Source: Climacium dendroides
Lineage: Eukaryota; Streptophyta; Bryopsida; Hypnales; Climaciaceae
Direction of reading: 5' to 3'
Length of the DNA stretch: 64,000 nt
Assembly: GCA_950106755.1 (NCBI GenBank)
Contig: OX467082.1
Span: 35,712,001 to 35,776,000 of the forward strand
Shown here: positions 22,137 through 33,450 of the stretch, piece by piece
Numbering within the stretch: the stretch's first letter is position 1
How the letters are laid out: each line of letters opens with the position of its first letter
Notes under the pieces: generated by a model
What the model was told of the DNA's origin: nothing
Seen by the model: only the letters and a program-made list of their open reading frames with translations
Databases searched by the model: none
Translations under genes and position numbers: made by a program

Positions 22137-23303
22137 AGTTAAATATGTTTAATACAAATTTCATATTCAATGAACTTGTACTTCAAAAATTATAGTGGAT
22201 GACAAGTGACTCATTGTCATTGTGACTAGAAATAGGACCGGTGTTGCACTGACCATGTAGTTATAATAAAGAGTGCTTACCAAGATTGAAATACAAAACT
22301 TTGGTTAAGGTGGGTACACCTAAAAGAGCCACAAATTGGTTTGTGGCTCTTGTGAAGGTTGAACGGTGACTAGTCCATGTAGAAAATCAAAGAGATGTGT
22401 TCATGAGGAAGAAATGCACAATCAATTTAGTCATTGTGGCATCTATGAGAGTACAGTAGCCTTGCAAAGTTTTGCATGTAGGGTGACTTAAAGAGCTCGT
22501 AGACTACATTAGAAAAGAGCATGGCCATGCCCAATACGGCCGTCACAGGATGTCAAAAGGACACAAATGCTTAGCCATTGTGCCATTAAAAAAGAAAAAA
22601 AATAAAGAAGTTTGGAGAATAAAGAAGTAGTAGAAGAAACTACCAAAGTGTAACACCATTGTCTCATCAGTGACATTTAACTCATCATCCTCTAAAATGC
22701 TTTAGCTGTCACTTAAAGACTCTTAATGATATCCGTAATCTAACATGAACTCTCTCATAAAAACCAGACAAAAACTTCTAAAACTGCCTATGTAAATGAA
22801 TGACCATTCTTTGTATATGCCAAAGCCATTTTAGTGCCTTTTCTAGCTGGCGCTTTAACACACAAGGCGATTTTGGGTGTACCCACCTTAGTAGTAACAA
22901 CGGCATCATAAAAATACAAGACAGGATAATAAATATTATTATTGTTTTTACTTTTTGGATGTGTTTGTTATGTTATTTCCTTCATCAATTTTTGTTTTTG
23001 ACTTTTACTTTTCAAATGGATATCTCTTCCTTACAACATTTTCATTGTAATGACGGTTATAGGGGACAACGTACAATCCTAGTTTGTTTACGTGTTATAA
23101 TGTTTTGTATATGTGTTAGTTACTATGTTATATATGTGTTAGAAATCGTTTCTTGACTACTTGTAACTTATAAAGAGAACAATCCATTGTGGTTAGATGA
23201 TCCATAGTAGTCACCTAGGGAATGACCCCATTATGGTTTTATTCAGTATTTGAGATTTGGATGACAATGCATGTCTCTTATGACGGTAATGGAGTGACAT
23301 TAG
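22137..23303. repeat. Dispersed repeat family R, copy 3, left part
   Basis: It is colinear with 14750-15600. It is interrupted by a TIR element at 22308-22888 and is split from its right part (26170-26500) by the larger TIR element starting at 23304. The landmark at the break is ATGGAGTGACATTAG, continuing on the far side as TAATCTCATTAGGAAC. Confidence 0.7.
22308..22888. mobile_element. 581-bp TIR element flanked by TA
   Basis: The terminal inverted repeats AGGTGGGTACACC (22308-22320) and GGTGTACCCACCT (22876-22888) are perfect over 13 bases. Both ends are flanked by TA. Repeat R copy 1 (about 14930-14945) lacks this piece and reads directly from AAAACTTTGG to TAGTGGTAAC. TA duplication fits the Tc1/mariner group but also some PIF-like elements. 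Inside there is no transposase ORF. Confidence 0.75.
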
Positions 23304-26169
23304 AAAAAATATGGACTCTCTAAAGGGTTGTTGGGGTGTGACAAACTAGTCTATTACTGGATCCCTACCGGAGCCCTACAATGTTGCAAAAAGTACACCT
23401 TTGATGTTATAAGATATTTACCTTGTGTGAATATCTTACTATCAAAGGATAAATCTGCTTTTCTTACTCCAGGATGTTAGACATGTGCCTTAGTTTAGTT
23501 TCAATTAAGATCTAATTTAATGTGTCTCTAACCATAGCAATAAAAAACTGTAACTGTTGCTCTGTCCATCATTTAACTATTTAACTATCGTTTTGTATCA
23601 TTCAGTGCTCTGACGATTCTTTGGATTGATAATGCATGTTGTCCTGATGTAAATTAGTACATATTGTAAAAAAGCATATTATTATATGTTTTCTTCAATA
23701 ACTTCATAGCGACGCTTTAAGGTTGAGAAGCTTGAAGGTGATGCTATCCTACGAAGATGTATTAAGTGGATAGATTTGTTATAGAGCTGTATTCAATCTT
23801 GTTAGTGAGTTTGTTTTCTACTTTGCAATTCAAATGTTGAATTGAAGGGTTTTTTCTGAGCCTCAACCGGACGTTGAGCTTGATCTTTCACTATCGCAAC
23901 TGCCGGAACAACCTCTACTGCTGCGAGATCTTCGACGTCCTCGAGAAGAAGCTGGACCGTCTCAACCGCCCAAACAACCTCGTGTGGAGCGGCGATGGCA
24001 CGATAATCTTGATGTTGATGCTCGAGCATTGGTGATCTTACTCCAAGTCGGATGTGTTGAACCAGGCACTCGTGAAGTGACGTTCGAGGCGAGTTATGAA
24101 GGCAAGAACGAAGATCATTATTTTTGTATGTGTCAACCGATGGAGGGTAGCCGTGGCCACCAACGATGGTTGGAAGGGCTTGTAAACCCTTTGACAAAGG
24201 CTGAGCGTGTTGAATATGTTGCCGCGACCGTCAAACGTATTCTCAAGTTTCTACAAATGGAATGAAGCTTTGATTGAGGCTTTGTTTTTTTATTTCTAGT
24301 TGATATTTGTTATGTTTTAGTTCTTCTACTTATGTATTGGGTATTTATTTAAATCACAATGGGTGATTGTTTGAATTAGAAATGAAACTGGGGGTTAGTA
24401 TTTTAGTAGAAAGGATTATAGTTTGAAGTGAGTATGAATGGGAAAGTGGCTAAAGTGTTAGGTGGGCCTTAATAGGGGCATGGGCTGAAGTGCCACTACC
24501 TCTCACCTTAGATGGGGGAAAAAAGTTAGGAAAAGATTCTTTTAGAGTGTGTGGAGGGAGTTTTGTGTGTAAGTGTTATGGGAAGTTTGAAGCCCAACTT
24601 TGGGTTGATGTAGCTCATTGAGCATTGAATCTTTGGAATTGAAACTTTGGCATCTGATTCCTTGTGATTAGACCTTTCCAAATTGTGCTTGAAAGTTAAA
24701 TTTGGACTTGTAAATCAAAAGATATAGAGTTTTGAAGTTGAGAGGACCTAAGGCCTTCCATTGAAAAGAGAAGAGGCTTCTTTGAGTCATAACTTTTGGA
24801 TTATTTTTCATATTGTCTTGAGATTTGGAGGGATTGTATATCATTGAAGTAGCTTTTCAAAGAGTCATCACTCATCTGGTTTGGAGTTTGGAAGAGAAAG
24901 TTATGAGGAGTTGAAGGTTTGGAGGAAAATTGGAGTTTGGAAGGAGGAAGGCTGTGATTTGAAGCGACCACAACTTTGGGTGTGTTTTTCATATGTCTTT
25001 GAAATTTCTTGTGGAGTTAGTTTGTAGAATTTCCTATCCATAATGAGTTCAATCACTTCATTTGGACTCTTATTAAAGAAATTATAGAGTGTAGAAGATA
25101 GGAAGGAGTGTTGCCTTCATAGTTTAGAAATCCGAGACTTTGTTCCTTAATAACTTTTGGACAGAGTCTTAGTCTCTCATGAAACTTTCTGAGATTGTGT
25201 ATATTAGTTTGAGGTTTCTAAATTGCTATCATACTTGCAATTTGGATTTGTAGTTCAAAAGTTATAGAAAAATATAGAGGCAGTAGTTGGTTGCCAAGGG
25301 ATTTAAGGAACCTCTACTTTGCACTCTAATAACTTTTGGACAGTAGTTTAGATAGAATTGAGATTTGGAGGGTGTTTTCCTTGTAAAATTATCTTTTCAA
25401 AATATTATTACAATAAGCATTTGGAGATTTAAGTCATCTGTGGCACTAGAAAGAAGGTCGCAGCTAGTGGGAGGAGAAGTTCTCTAGTGTTCTTTGGAAT
25501 TCTTTGAGGTTCTTTGGATTCTTTTGAAGACTTGAAGATTCAAAGGCTGTACATGCTGAGGACCTAGCCTTGTGTTGTGGCTTGTGGCTCGCTTTCATTT
25601 CTGTTATTCCCAGCCAGTTTTGGAGGCTAGTTGAAAATTCAATTTCTGCATTGTAAAACTGTTGCGAGCCGTGGTTGTCCAGTAAGCGCTCCATTTTGTG
25701 TTTGTGGCGACGAAGTGGGGTTAATGGCCCACATGGTCGATCTTTTATGTTGTTCCCACCGATGAAAGGCGCTTCCTGGTCATCGTGGGTTTGAAGTTTA
25801 GGAGCCCATCATTTGGACGGTCACTCGTGTTGGCCGTCCCGTTTTACACGTCCGAAGCCTTGTTTCTTATCACACACCTTTACCCTTGGCCCTATAGAGC
25901 CAGCCACAGGATAGGCCAACGGAAGAGAAGTGAAGATTCAAGCAAAGATTCAAGTGAAGATCAAAAGAAGATTCGAGTTTTGAAGACTTACCCAACTTCA
26001 CTCATCAACGTGCAGCCAGACCCCCTGTGTGTTCTCTAAGCGTGCTCCTCTCTACACGACAACATGAATAGGGGAAAAATTTATGAGTGGACAAAATAAA
26101 AGTGATGGAGGGGTCCGTCATTCCTTTGGGCACTTCTCAAGCAGCCCTTTGGAGAGTTCAAAATTTTTC
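23304..26169 (+). mobile_element. 2.9-kb TIR element carrying a gene-like exon
   Basis: Left end AAAAAATATGGACTCTC and right end GAGAGTTCAAAATTTTTC are inverted repeats that stay similar for about 30 bases (..TCTAAAGGGTTG / CAGCCCTTTGGA..). The host repeat R is interrupted exactly here: its text stops at TGACATTAG and resumes after TAATGTTAG, a plausible decayed 9-bp target duplication. Such TIR and duplication lengths fit a Mutator-like element. It encodes no transposase but holds the coding segment at 23863-24265. From about 24600 to 25450 degenerate repeats around TAACTTTTGGA and GAGATTTGGAGG occur. Confidence 0.65.
23863..24265 (+). CDS. Exon-like coding segment of an unknown plant gene, inside a TIR element
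   Basis: The frame is open from a likely splice acceptor (TTTTTTCTGAG, ending at 23862) to a stop at 24263-24265, about 133 codons. The start of the segment contains ELDLSLSQLPEQP, which includes an LxLxL (EAR-type) repressor motif, then a basic Pro-rich stretch. A compact part follows, from RRWHDNLDVDARALVILLQVG to YVAATVKRILKFLQME. An in-frame stop lies just upstream and no ATG precedes the EAR motif, so a 5' exon must be missing or lie upstream. GC and codon use are unlike the surrounding AT-rich DNA. I do not recognise the family. Its position within terminal inverted repeats suggests a captured gene fragment. Internal ATG codons could give a shorter product. Confidence 0.45.
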
Positions 26170-26500
26170 TAATGTTAGTAATCTCATTAGGAACTTCCAA
26201 CTTTTCAATGTGAATTCATTGTAGGAATTGACTTTTCAAACCTTCTATATTAGAAAATATTATGACTACTTTAAGTGAACAAGATGAGCATTATGTATTC
26301 AAATTTTTTTCATTCTAGGATAGTCTATACACTCTTTTGGACCATGATGCATTAAACACTTAAAAATTCATAATAAATTCATACTTTGTCAAAAAAATAT
26401 GATTTCAATTGCTCTCATTGTTTCTTTTACTGGGAAAAAATTGAAAAATGTCAACAATGACATGAGGCCAAACTCCTCATTCTAACCCCAATGGGTTATT
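26170..26500. repeat. Dispersed repeat family R, copy 3, right part
   Basis: Continues repeat R after the insertion at 23304-26169, matching 15607-15960 (landmarks CATTAGGAACTTCCAAC, AGAAAATATTATGACTACTTTA, GATAGTCTA). Confidence 0.65.
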
Positions 26501-26504
26501 TTGC

Positions 26505-27194
26505 AAGAGGTTACCCCCCCCTCCTTTGAGCAAAAGAGGGGGCCTATTAGGCATAGTGGGGCCTCTGCTCCCCTCCATTCTGTTTCCTTCTTCCCTACCT
26601 TTGCCTTGGCTCCTCCCCTCCTCCCTCATTTTATAAAATGACTTTTTTCACCAATTGCAAGTTCAATGTACCAAAATTTACTTTAGACATAGGCTTCACT
26701 AGCCCTTCTAAAAGGTGAAGGCTTTTGTATTTCTACATTTTTAGAAAAGAAACATGTATGTACTATAACTTGTCCATGTAGTCAATATGTTGGAAAAGTC
26801 AATATGTTCAAAAATCGTTCAAACTTCTTTTCACATATGAAATCTAAAAAGTTGGTTAGTCACCCCAAAAATATATAAGGTTATAGAGCCCAACATGTAC
26901 AACCCCAATCAATTTATGACTTTCCAAAATCTACTCTACAATTTTTTGAAATGAATTTCTTAAGTGATTTCTTTTTTCCACAATCTAGTGTATTTGAAGC
27001 TCATTTCCAAGAGCCTTCAACACTACGGGAAGTCAAGATTGCAATGGATACCCTTGCACAAAATCTTGAATAGAAAAATCTTAATCATTCATTTTTAAAA
27101 TAAAAAATTAGGGATTAAAGACAAAGGAGAGGGGACTTACTAATAAAATAGTTAAATTAATGTCTCAAAATAAACTCAACAATTGTTGGGGGTT
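26505..27194. other. No gene seen
   Basis: It contains homopolymer-rich patches (CCCCCCCTCCTTTG, AGAGGGGG) and AT-rich DNA. No ORF or RNA gene can be supported. Confidence 0.4.
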
Positions 27195-27204
27195 GGTGGT
27201 ATTG

Positions 27205-27440
27205 GGCTAGGGAGAATTGACCCCCTCATTGCTCTAGCTAGGGTTATTTGTGAAAAAAGCCCCCTATTTTTTTTGCCATGAATTTTTACATTTCTACACT
27301 GCCCCACGCTAATTCGGGGCCGCTGATTGCAAATCTGAATTCAGAATTTGCAAAAAAATTCATCTGATTGCAAATAAAAAATTCACAGCGATTTCCCCAC
27401 GGGTAAAATGGGGCAATGAGGGGGTCAGTTCACCCTGGCC
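27205..27440. mobile_element. 236-bp MULE-type MITE with a 10-bp target duplication
   Basis: The 28-base terminal inverted repeats begin GGCTAGGGAGAATTGACC at the left and, on the other strand, GGCCAGGGTGAACTGACC at the right; both continue CCCTCATTGC. The element is flanked by GGTGGTATTG (27195-27204) and GGTGGTGTTG (27441-27450), one mismatch. No ORF. It lies 457 bases upstream of the ATG of the next gene, so it may affect its promoter. Confidence 0.85.
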
Positions 27441-27896
27441 GGTGGTGTTGACTCCTGATTCCACGGCACCGGCATCTCGCCACCCGTTCCCTTCCACGGG
27501 TGGAGGCTCTCCCTCCCACTCTCCCTCCCACTCCCCACCCGCGCCCAGCTCTTACGTACTTAAGTGGGAGCTTGCTTCTCAGTGTTTGGGTTTGCAAGGT
27601 TGATCAGTGCTTTCGAGCGCTTCTGTGTGTGCCTTCCACTGCTACTTCCCTATTTGAGTCTACTGCCCCTCTCTCTCTGCCCATGCTGACTGCCTGGAGT
27701 TTGGTAGGAGGGCGAATTTTGGAAGGTTTGGATTTTGCAAGACTCTGAGAGAACAGTAGGTTGGCTTGTAGATAGGAGCTTGTCAACATCTCTCTCCTTT
27801 TTCACTGTAAGAGCGAATTGTGAGGCACGGTCGGGAGAAAAGTCTCCCCAAGCTTTTCAAGGCGCTCCCTGGCCGGAAGGACTTGGATATACCACA
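27441..27896 (+). promoter_or_regulatory. Probable promoter/leader of the 626-residue gene
   Basis: Another copy of the GC-rich hairpin repeat begins here (stem-loop 27480-27503). It is followed by CT-rich leader-like sequence (27640-27690) up to the ATG at 27897. I see no clear TATA box. The stretch 27590-27645 is conserved in the decayed paralogue near 7590-7650. Confidence 0.35.
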
Positions 27897-29777
27897 ATGG
27901 GGTTCTCCTTTCCTTCGAGAAGTCCCTGTCAGTTGAAATCAGTGTCGTTGCGAAGTAATGAGGAATTCGTTCGTCTGTACAATGATATGGTGGAAGCTGG
28001 TCGATTACGTTTTCAAAGAGCTCGCGTCGTAGACGATGTTCAAGTCATTGCACTCTCGTACCCTGAACGAAGAGGTAGAAGCAGGTTGGATGGCGACTGG
28101 CAATTGGTCCAAGAAACGATATCGCATGTAGATCACCTGATGAAGAGGGTGGAGAAGTGTGCCCAGTCTTCTGAAGTTCTAGCTGGGATCATGCTCGACT
28201 TGGAACAGGACATCTCTGATGTTCTAAGGAACGGTCCTTATTTCGTTGAAATCGGTGCGATGGCTGGAGTCTATAGTTCCAGGATGCTTCGCCTGAAATT
28301 AGATTTAGAAGATTTTCTAGATGCTTTTGAGGAATGTACACCTTCGGAGCTCGAATCGGCACACGAAGTTGTGTTGTCGGCACTTGCCCTCCTCTCTTTC
28401 GTGTACCAGCATCTCATCGGATGCGTGGACAAGGGAGGAGGCAAAACCTATTCCCGGGGCTCCTTCTTGTTCAGACTCATCTTCGTGGCGATAGTGCTGT
28501 TCCTGGGGTCTTACGTCTGGATTAAGCGCAGACAGGTATCTTACACAACCAATCGTCGCAAGCGCAAATCCTGCGCACTTGCAGACCGTGCTTCGCAATT
28601 GGGAGATGAATCGGACGTCCCAGGAGGAGTGTACCGCAGAGCCGTGAAAGACACGAGGGGATCAATCACACATTACAAGTACGAGCCCAGATTGAAACCA
28701 CGCAGAGAGAAACTGGAGTCCGGCACCTCGCTGATGTTCAATTACCTTCCTCTCGGTTCGTACAAGACCTCCCGTCAGGCCGAGATTGTGCGTCACATTG
28801 CAGCGGTCCTCTACGGGAAAGAGTGTCGTCCTGTGCAGTTTGAGGATGGGCTTTGCCTTCCCATTCCATCCGTGACCGAGCCAGAGAATTGCCCTCCCTC
28901 TGGCAAGGAGAAAGCAGATTGGGTGACCCTCAAAACCAAGGAATTGTATGCAGAACTGTTGGGAGAGAAGGCAAGAAGAGAAAACCTACTCCACCCTGCT
29001 ATTAAGACAGGCTCACACCATGGCCACGACGGTGAAGCCCGTCGTCGTGACCCCTCTCCATCAGCTCCTGGCGCTCACGGCACTGCTGCTGAAGTTACCT
29101 GCTTCACACCACCACATGGAGGCAATGGCGTAGAGGAGCGGGCGACAATTTCTGAATCCCATGGTTTAGGGCAAGAGGCAGCTCTAGCTCAAGAAGTACT
29201 TCCATCAGACTTTGATTTCGACCAAGTCATGAGCAGCATGCGCCAGTTGGAGGTGAATGGCTTCCCAGAAATGGACGATCTGGGCAAGGTTGTAGGTGAT
29301 AACTCTGAAACAGACCTTGTTTTCGGTTTGGAGTCTCCTTTAGTACCTCCACAGTCGAGTGCCTGGGACAACCCGACCTCTGCGATTTCTTCTAGTCTAC
29401 TCCAACTTGGTGGTGGAGATCAAGGTTTGGGGGTTCTTGAGCCTGATTTGAACTCGGCAACTGCGATCGCTTTTCAACAGTCGGAGTCGTTTCCTGAGCA
29501 GGTTCAGCTTCAGTTGCGTGTGACTTGTCAGGAGAAGCACCCAGAGGACTTTCAAGGATCGAACGTCGAGTTGCAACAGAGATTGCTTGAATCCAAGGTA
29601 GAAATCTCAGAGCTGCAGCAGAAGCTACGTGAATTCGAGAAAGAAAAATCAGAGTTGGAGCCGAAGCTGCTTGAATCCGAGTTACGATACTCAGAGCTGC
29701 AGCAGAAGCTACGTAAAGCCGAGGTTGAAAATGAGAAATTGAGATCCTTGTTTCACCAAGTAGCCCAATTGATCTGA
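27897..29777 (+). CDS. Unrecognised 626-residue protein, one membrane segment and C-terminal coiled coil
   Basis: This is an intronless, GC-richer ORF that looks like a functional host gene. I chose the ATG at 27897 (CACAATGG, A at -3 and G at +4); the open frame upstream has no earlier ATG. The first half is helical and acidic, for example MLDLEQDISDVLRNGPYF. Residues about 189-209 (SFLFRLIFVAIVLFLGSYVW) form one clear membrane segment, followed by KRRQ and NRRKRK. Residues about 281-307 hold a compact motif, FNYLPLGSYKTSRQAE and onward. A Ser/Pro/Gly-rich, probably disordered, part follows. Residues about 556-626 form a coiled coil with an internal repeat (LLES..xxxSELQQKLR twice). A single-pass membrane protein that oligomerises through its tail is a reasonable reading. 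I do not know the family, and there is no other gene nearby to suggest a role. Confidence 0.75.
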   Translation: MGFSFPSRSPCQLKSVSLRSNEEFVRLYNDMVEAGRLRFQRARVVDDVQVIALSYPERRGRSRLDGDWQLVQETISHVDHLMKRVEKCAQSSEVLAGIMLDLEQDISDVLRNGPYFVEIGAMAGVYSSRMLRLKLDLEDFLDAFEECTPSELESAHEVVLSALALLSFVYQHLIGCVDKGGGKTYSRGSFLFRLIFVAIVLFLGSYVWIKRRQVSYTTNRRKRKSCALADRASQLGDESDVPGGVYRRAVKDTRGSITHYKYEPRLKPRREKLESGTSLMFNYLPLGSYKTSRQAEIVRHIAAVLYGKECRPVQFEDGLCLPIPSVTEPENCPPSGKEKADWVTLKTKELYAELLGEKARRENLLHPAIKTGSHHGHDGEARRRDPSPSAPGAHGTAAEVTCFTPPHGGNGVEERATISESHGLGQEAALAQEVLPSDFDFDQVMSSMRQLEVNGFPEMDDLGKVVGDNSETDLVFGLESPLVPPQSSAWDNPTSAISSSLLQLGGGDQGLGVLEPDLNSATAIAFQQSESFPEQVQLQLRVTCQEKHPEDFQGSNVELQQRLLESKVEISELQQKLREFEKEKSELEPKLLESELRYSELQQKLRKAEVENEKLRSLFHQVAQLI

Positions 29778-30734
29778 ACTTCCAACCTGGTTGGATGTCC
29801 TGTTGACTTCCAGTAGAAGGTTTCGTTTCATTTGCAAGAGTCCAAGCGTTTTGAAACCTGTTTCAGCAGGAGTCCTGTAGGGCCGTACCGTAATATAGAA
29901 GTTCGTGGTGCATCTTTTTGAGTAGTCTACTTTCTCAAGGATGACTTAAGGACTCAACATGATAGTGTAGGTGATGTCAGTGTCTCTGTGAATTCGACGT
30001 TTTGAAAGAGCCTTTCCGTTTCCGTGCAGTGGGCAAATGGCTTGTTTGCACATTTTGGTCGATTTCATGTTTAATCTCCTTCCTGTAGTTCATTGCCAAG
30101 CCATGGCAAGTGAAATAAATTAGTTTATGACCCAGTGAAGACTAGAAAATGCGACATTCGGAATTCAGTATTTTGACCAGGTTTGTAACAGATGCGCTTT
30201 GGTTATGGCATGCAATGACTTCTCTTCAATGCAGTAATCCTTATGCTGGTGACGTGAATTGCTGTTAAATCCCCCACATAAGTTTAGGATCAGTTCTCTC
30301 ATGCCCGAAAGTTTGCCTTATGGGATCAAAGCACGAGCTGCGAATCCTGGCAGTCATTTAGTGATGTAAATCATGGTGTTCGACATGGACCGGGTATATT
30401 ACACAGGCATTGATTGCAACACTTTTCAAGAATCCTTTCTTGAACGCTCTGTAAATATCAATGGATTCGAAGCCAACAAACTGAAATGAAACTCCGTGTT
30501 GTAACATTGGAGAGCATTGCCAATGCTAAGCAGGAAATGGTAGGGCCGATTTGAGCCGCTTCAGTGGGATGCCCATTACTCGTTCCTTTGTCATGAGAAT
30601 TCAACTGACGGGAGTCGGGAGAAGGTTGAATCTCTGCAACAACTGAAGATCAAACAGACAGACGTGTGACTAATTTGATTCGAGTTTGCATTGATCGGAG
30701 GTTCAAATTTCCTCGATAATTAAGAGTGTCTGGT
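29778..30734 (+). other. 3' flank of the 626-residue gene
   Basis: No further ORF. The composition stays like the gene for several hundred bases, so this is probably 3' untranslated and downstream DNA. AATAAA-like signals occur (AAATAAATT near 30113). Confidence 0.4.
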
Positions 30735-31890
30735 GTGAGGATTACGCTCCCATAACTATTCAGCGTGACGGTCTAGACTTCCAAAATGCATGTGATAGTC
30801 ACGGAGTAGTTATTGTACTGTTTTCATATGTTACGGATTTTTCTGACAATGTTCTGATCGAGTACTTAGTTCTGGTAGTTCCAAAACAAAAGGCGCTTGA
30901 AGAAAGTTTAGAAGGTGTTCAAGTAAGCGTTGTGTAATCCAAATAAACATGGAAATTCACACTTTTTCTAAAAAGAGAAAGGACAATTTTCTGTCTTCCA
31001 TGTTGATTATTTCTTTCTTGAGCACTATTTTGCTTGCTCTTCAACTTCAAACAAGAAAACTTGATCTTTCTTTGGCTCTTTGGTTGTTCTTGGTTAAGGT
31101 GAATGAAACCTATCAAGTTGTGAGATAAAATTATGAAGAATGTTTCTTAAAGTTAATTCGAAGCAATTCAATGGTTAGGATTAGTCTACTATAATTCAAA
31201 GTTATTAGTTTACTCCAAGCTCTACTTCATCCTTTCTACATACCATATCTTGATGATATCTCTACCTCATTATTCAACAAAAGTAGCTTGAAGTAGCTTG
31301 AAGTAGTACTTGAAGTTGTAGGAATTAAAAAAGGAATCAAATCCCTTTTTCATACGTATGAAACTCCTCGTCTTGATTACATGTGTATACAATAATTTCT
31401 CCTAACATATCAAAATGTGATGTTATATACAACGAGACTACAAAGAAAGTTTTCAACCCATGTGTTCTTAGGTAGGGATTGATGAGAGAACAAATGACAT
31501 AGTATTATGTAGTCCATTCATTTAAATTTGATCCCCAATAAAAGATGTGGTATTAAATAATGTGATGTTGAATCAATCCATTTCTTAAGGCTTGGAGTTA
31601 GTAAACCAATGATGTCATATTAAAGAAGATGACATTCCAAAGGTTATTCACAAGGAGTTGGTGTCTTAACAAAGAATGTGATATTGGACATGGCTAGTTC
31701 CTAGTGAGAGTTTGGTCAAAGAACCCACAAGTGATACTATAGTAGGTAATATTAAAGAATTTAGTTGATATGAAAGAAGATGATTTTATAAATCTAGGAC
31801 TATATATTATTTTATTAAAGAGTTAAATCACACTAAGCCATTAAGGAAGATTTCATTCTAGAGTGAGGGTGATATTAAAGAGGTTTGTTT
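30735..31890. repeat. Downstream block duplicated at 7795-8990
   Basis: It is colinear with 7795-8990 over about 1.15 kb at moderate identity. Landmarks: TTACGCTCCC, AATCCAAATAAAC/AATCCAAATAAGC, GAGACTACAAAG, TAGTCCATTCATTT. GTGATATTAAAGAG-like motifs are frequent near the end. No gene. Confidence 0.6.
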
Positions 31891-32157
31891 GTTTACATAT
31901 TAAGCCCTTTTTTTACTTTTTGAAAAAGTGCTAGAATGGCAATCACTTAAACTTTGTTGAAGCATTGTATTTCTACATTCATCCATCTTTTGGACCCCAA
32001 AACACTTTTCAATCATATTCATGCACTTTTCAATCCAAATTTGGTGACTTCACCCACATTTTTAATAAAAAAATGAGAAATTCATGGCTAACGAAGATTA
32101 CTTTTTTATGGTAAAGGTGCCAAAAAATAAAGGGGCTTGGCCCACATTGTGCAGAGC
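31891..32157. other. No gene seen
   Basis: Short AT-rich stretch between two repeats. Confidence 0.4.
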
Positions 32158-33450
32158 TCACGATCGTCGAACTATATTCCCGGCTTCCTCGCAACTCGTG
32201 GACCTGTTCTCCGGGTCACCACCGTGACTTGAAACTTCGATTCAACTGGTTGGTGCCCGTGCATCAGTATCTCTCTGACCAATTGTTGCTGTCCGGAACA
32301 GTGATTTGCCATCCGCGGTGTTGAATTAATGGCGATCGATGAGGTCGCTAGCTCCTTCGATCTTCAGTTTGGCTTCATCGATCGGAGTCACTGTTGCCCT
32401 CGTCTTCTTGTGGATGAATTGCTGGAAGCTCATTAATTCCCTTCCAGACTGGTTTCACGTCTAGTAATTGGAAGTACAGATTCATGAACTGACCTGAAGC
32501 TGTGCATGCATTTCGGTTTGGGTTTCGGGAGGGGAGTGTGCATGCGTGTTTTGGATTTTGGTGTGTAGGAGACTTGTGAAGATCTTCCGTTTCCAGGAGT
32601 GTTTGATGTTTGATTTCGAGGCGACGCTGCGGTGAATTTCAGTAGTCGACTCATGAATTGCGCGTAGTACGCAACTTGAGTGCAGCTGTGATAGGGAAAC
32701 ATCATCGCCCATTTGCCACATACATTTGCCCATCATCGCCCATTGTTGTGGTTTGACTGGTTTTCTGGAGAAATCACAATAGCAACCCAAATTTTGTTAA
32801 AATGGCAGTAATCCATTCCCAACATTCAAATGGCGCAAAAAGGGAAGGGTGGAACTGGATAATTTCATTAAATTGGCATGATTCCGGGTGCCAAAAATCA
32901 GTGTGGTTCATTTTTAAAGTATTGGATTGGTATAGATTACAGAACACACAGTCTGTAGTAGCTCACCCATTTCCAACCACCACCTTGGCCCCCTCATTTC
33001 CAGGTTGCTTTCTTTCCGTGAAGTTGTGGTGCAGTGTAAGGAGCAGTTGTTTCCCATTATTATGTGATGCAAGGGTATCAATATTGCAACCAACCTTGGG
33101 TTGATTTTTGCAATGAGTCCATGGTTAGAAATAGAAAGGTCTATATCATCATTATAGGTTGAAGAGAATCTTCCACTAAATAATTGATAGTATTTACACT
33201 TTGTATAGCAAAATTCTTAAAAAATATATAATCCTTCTAGATTCTATTTTTTAACAAGAGAAAAACTCCGCATTGAAAAAACTTGTGCTCTAAGCATAAG
33301 TAATTGCTTAAGTGGTTGGAAATGGATTGGCTACTTTAAGTGTAAAAGTGCTAGGCTTGTACATGTATACCAATTTTAACAAAATTGACTTTGAAAGAAG
33401 GAAATGAGTAGAAAAATGAAAAATGGATTACTACCATTTTAATGAAAATG
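32158..33450. repeat. Segmental repeat S, copy 2 (empty site of the 20293 MITE)
   Basis: Nearly identical to 19877-20292 and 20440 onward, then diverging to about 33450. At about 32572-32577 it reads through the point where copy 1 holds the 147-bp MITE. Small indels (for example an extra CATCATCGCCCAT near 32730) separate the copies. Confidence 0.8.

Noticed and set aside
25785..26039. 84-codon ORF near the right end of the 23.3-26.2 kb element
   Set aside because: No domain, no splice signals and an unusual composition; it could be part of the captured DNA but I cannot support it as a gene.
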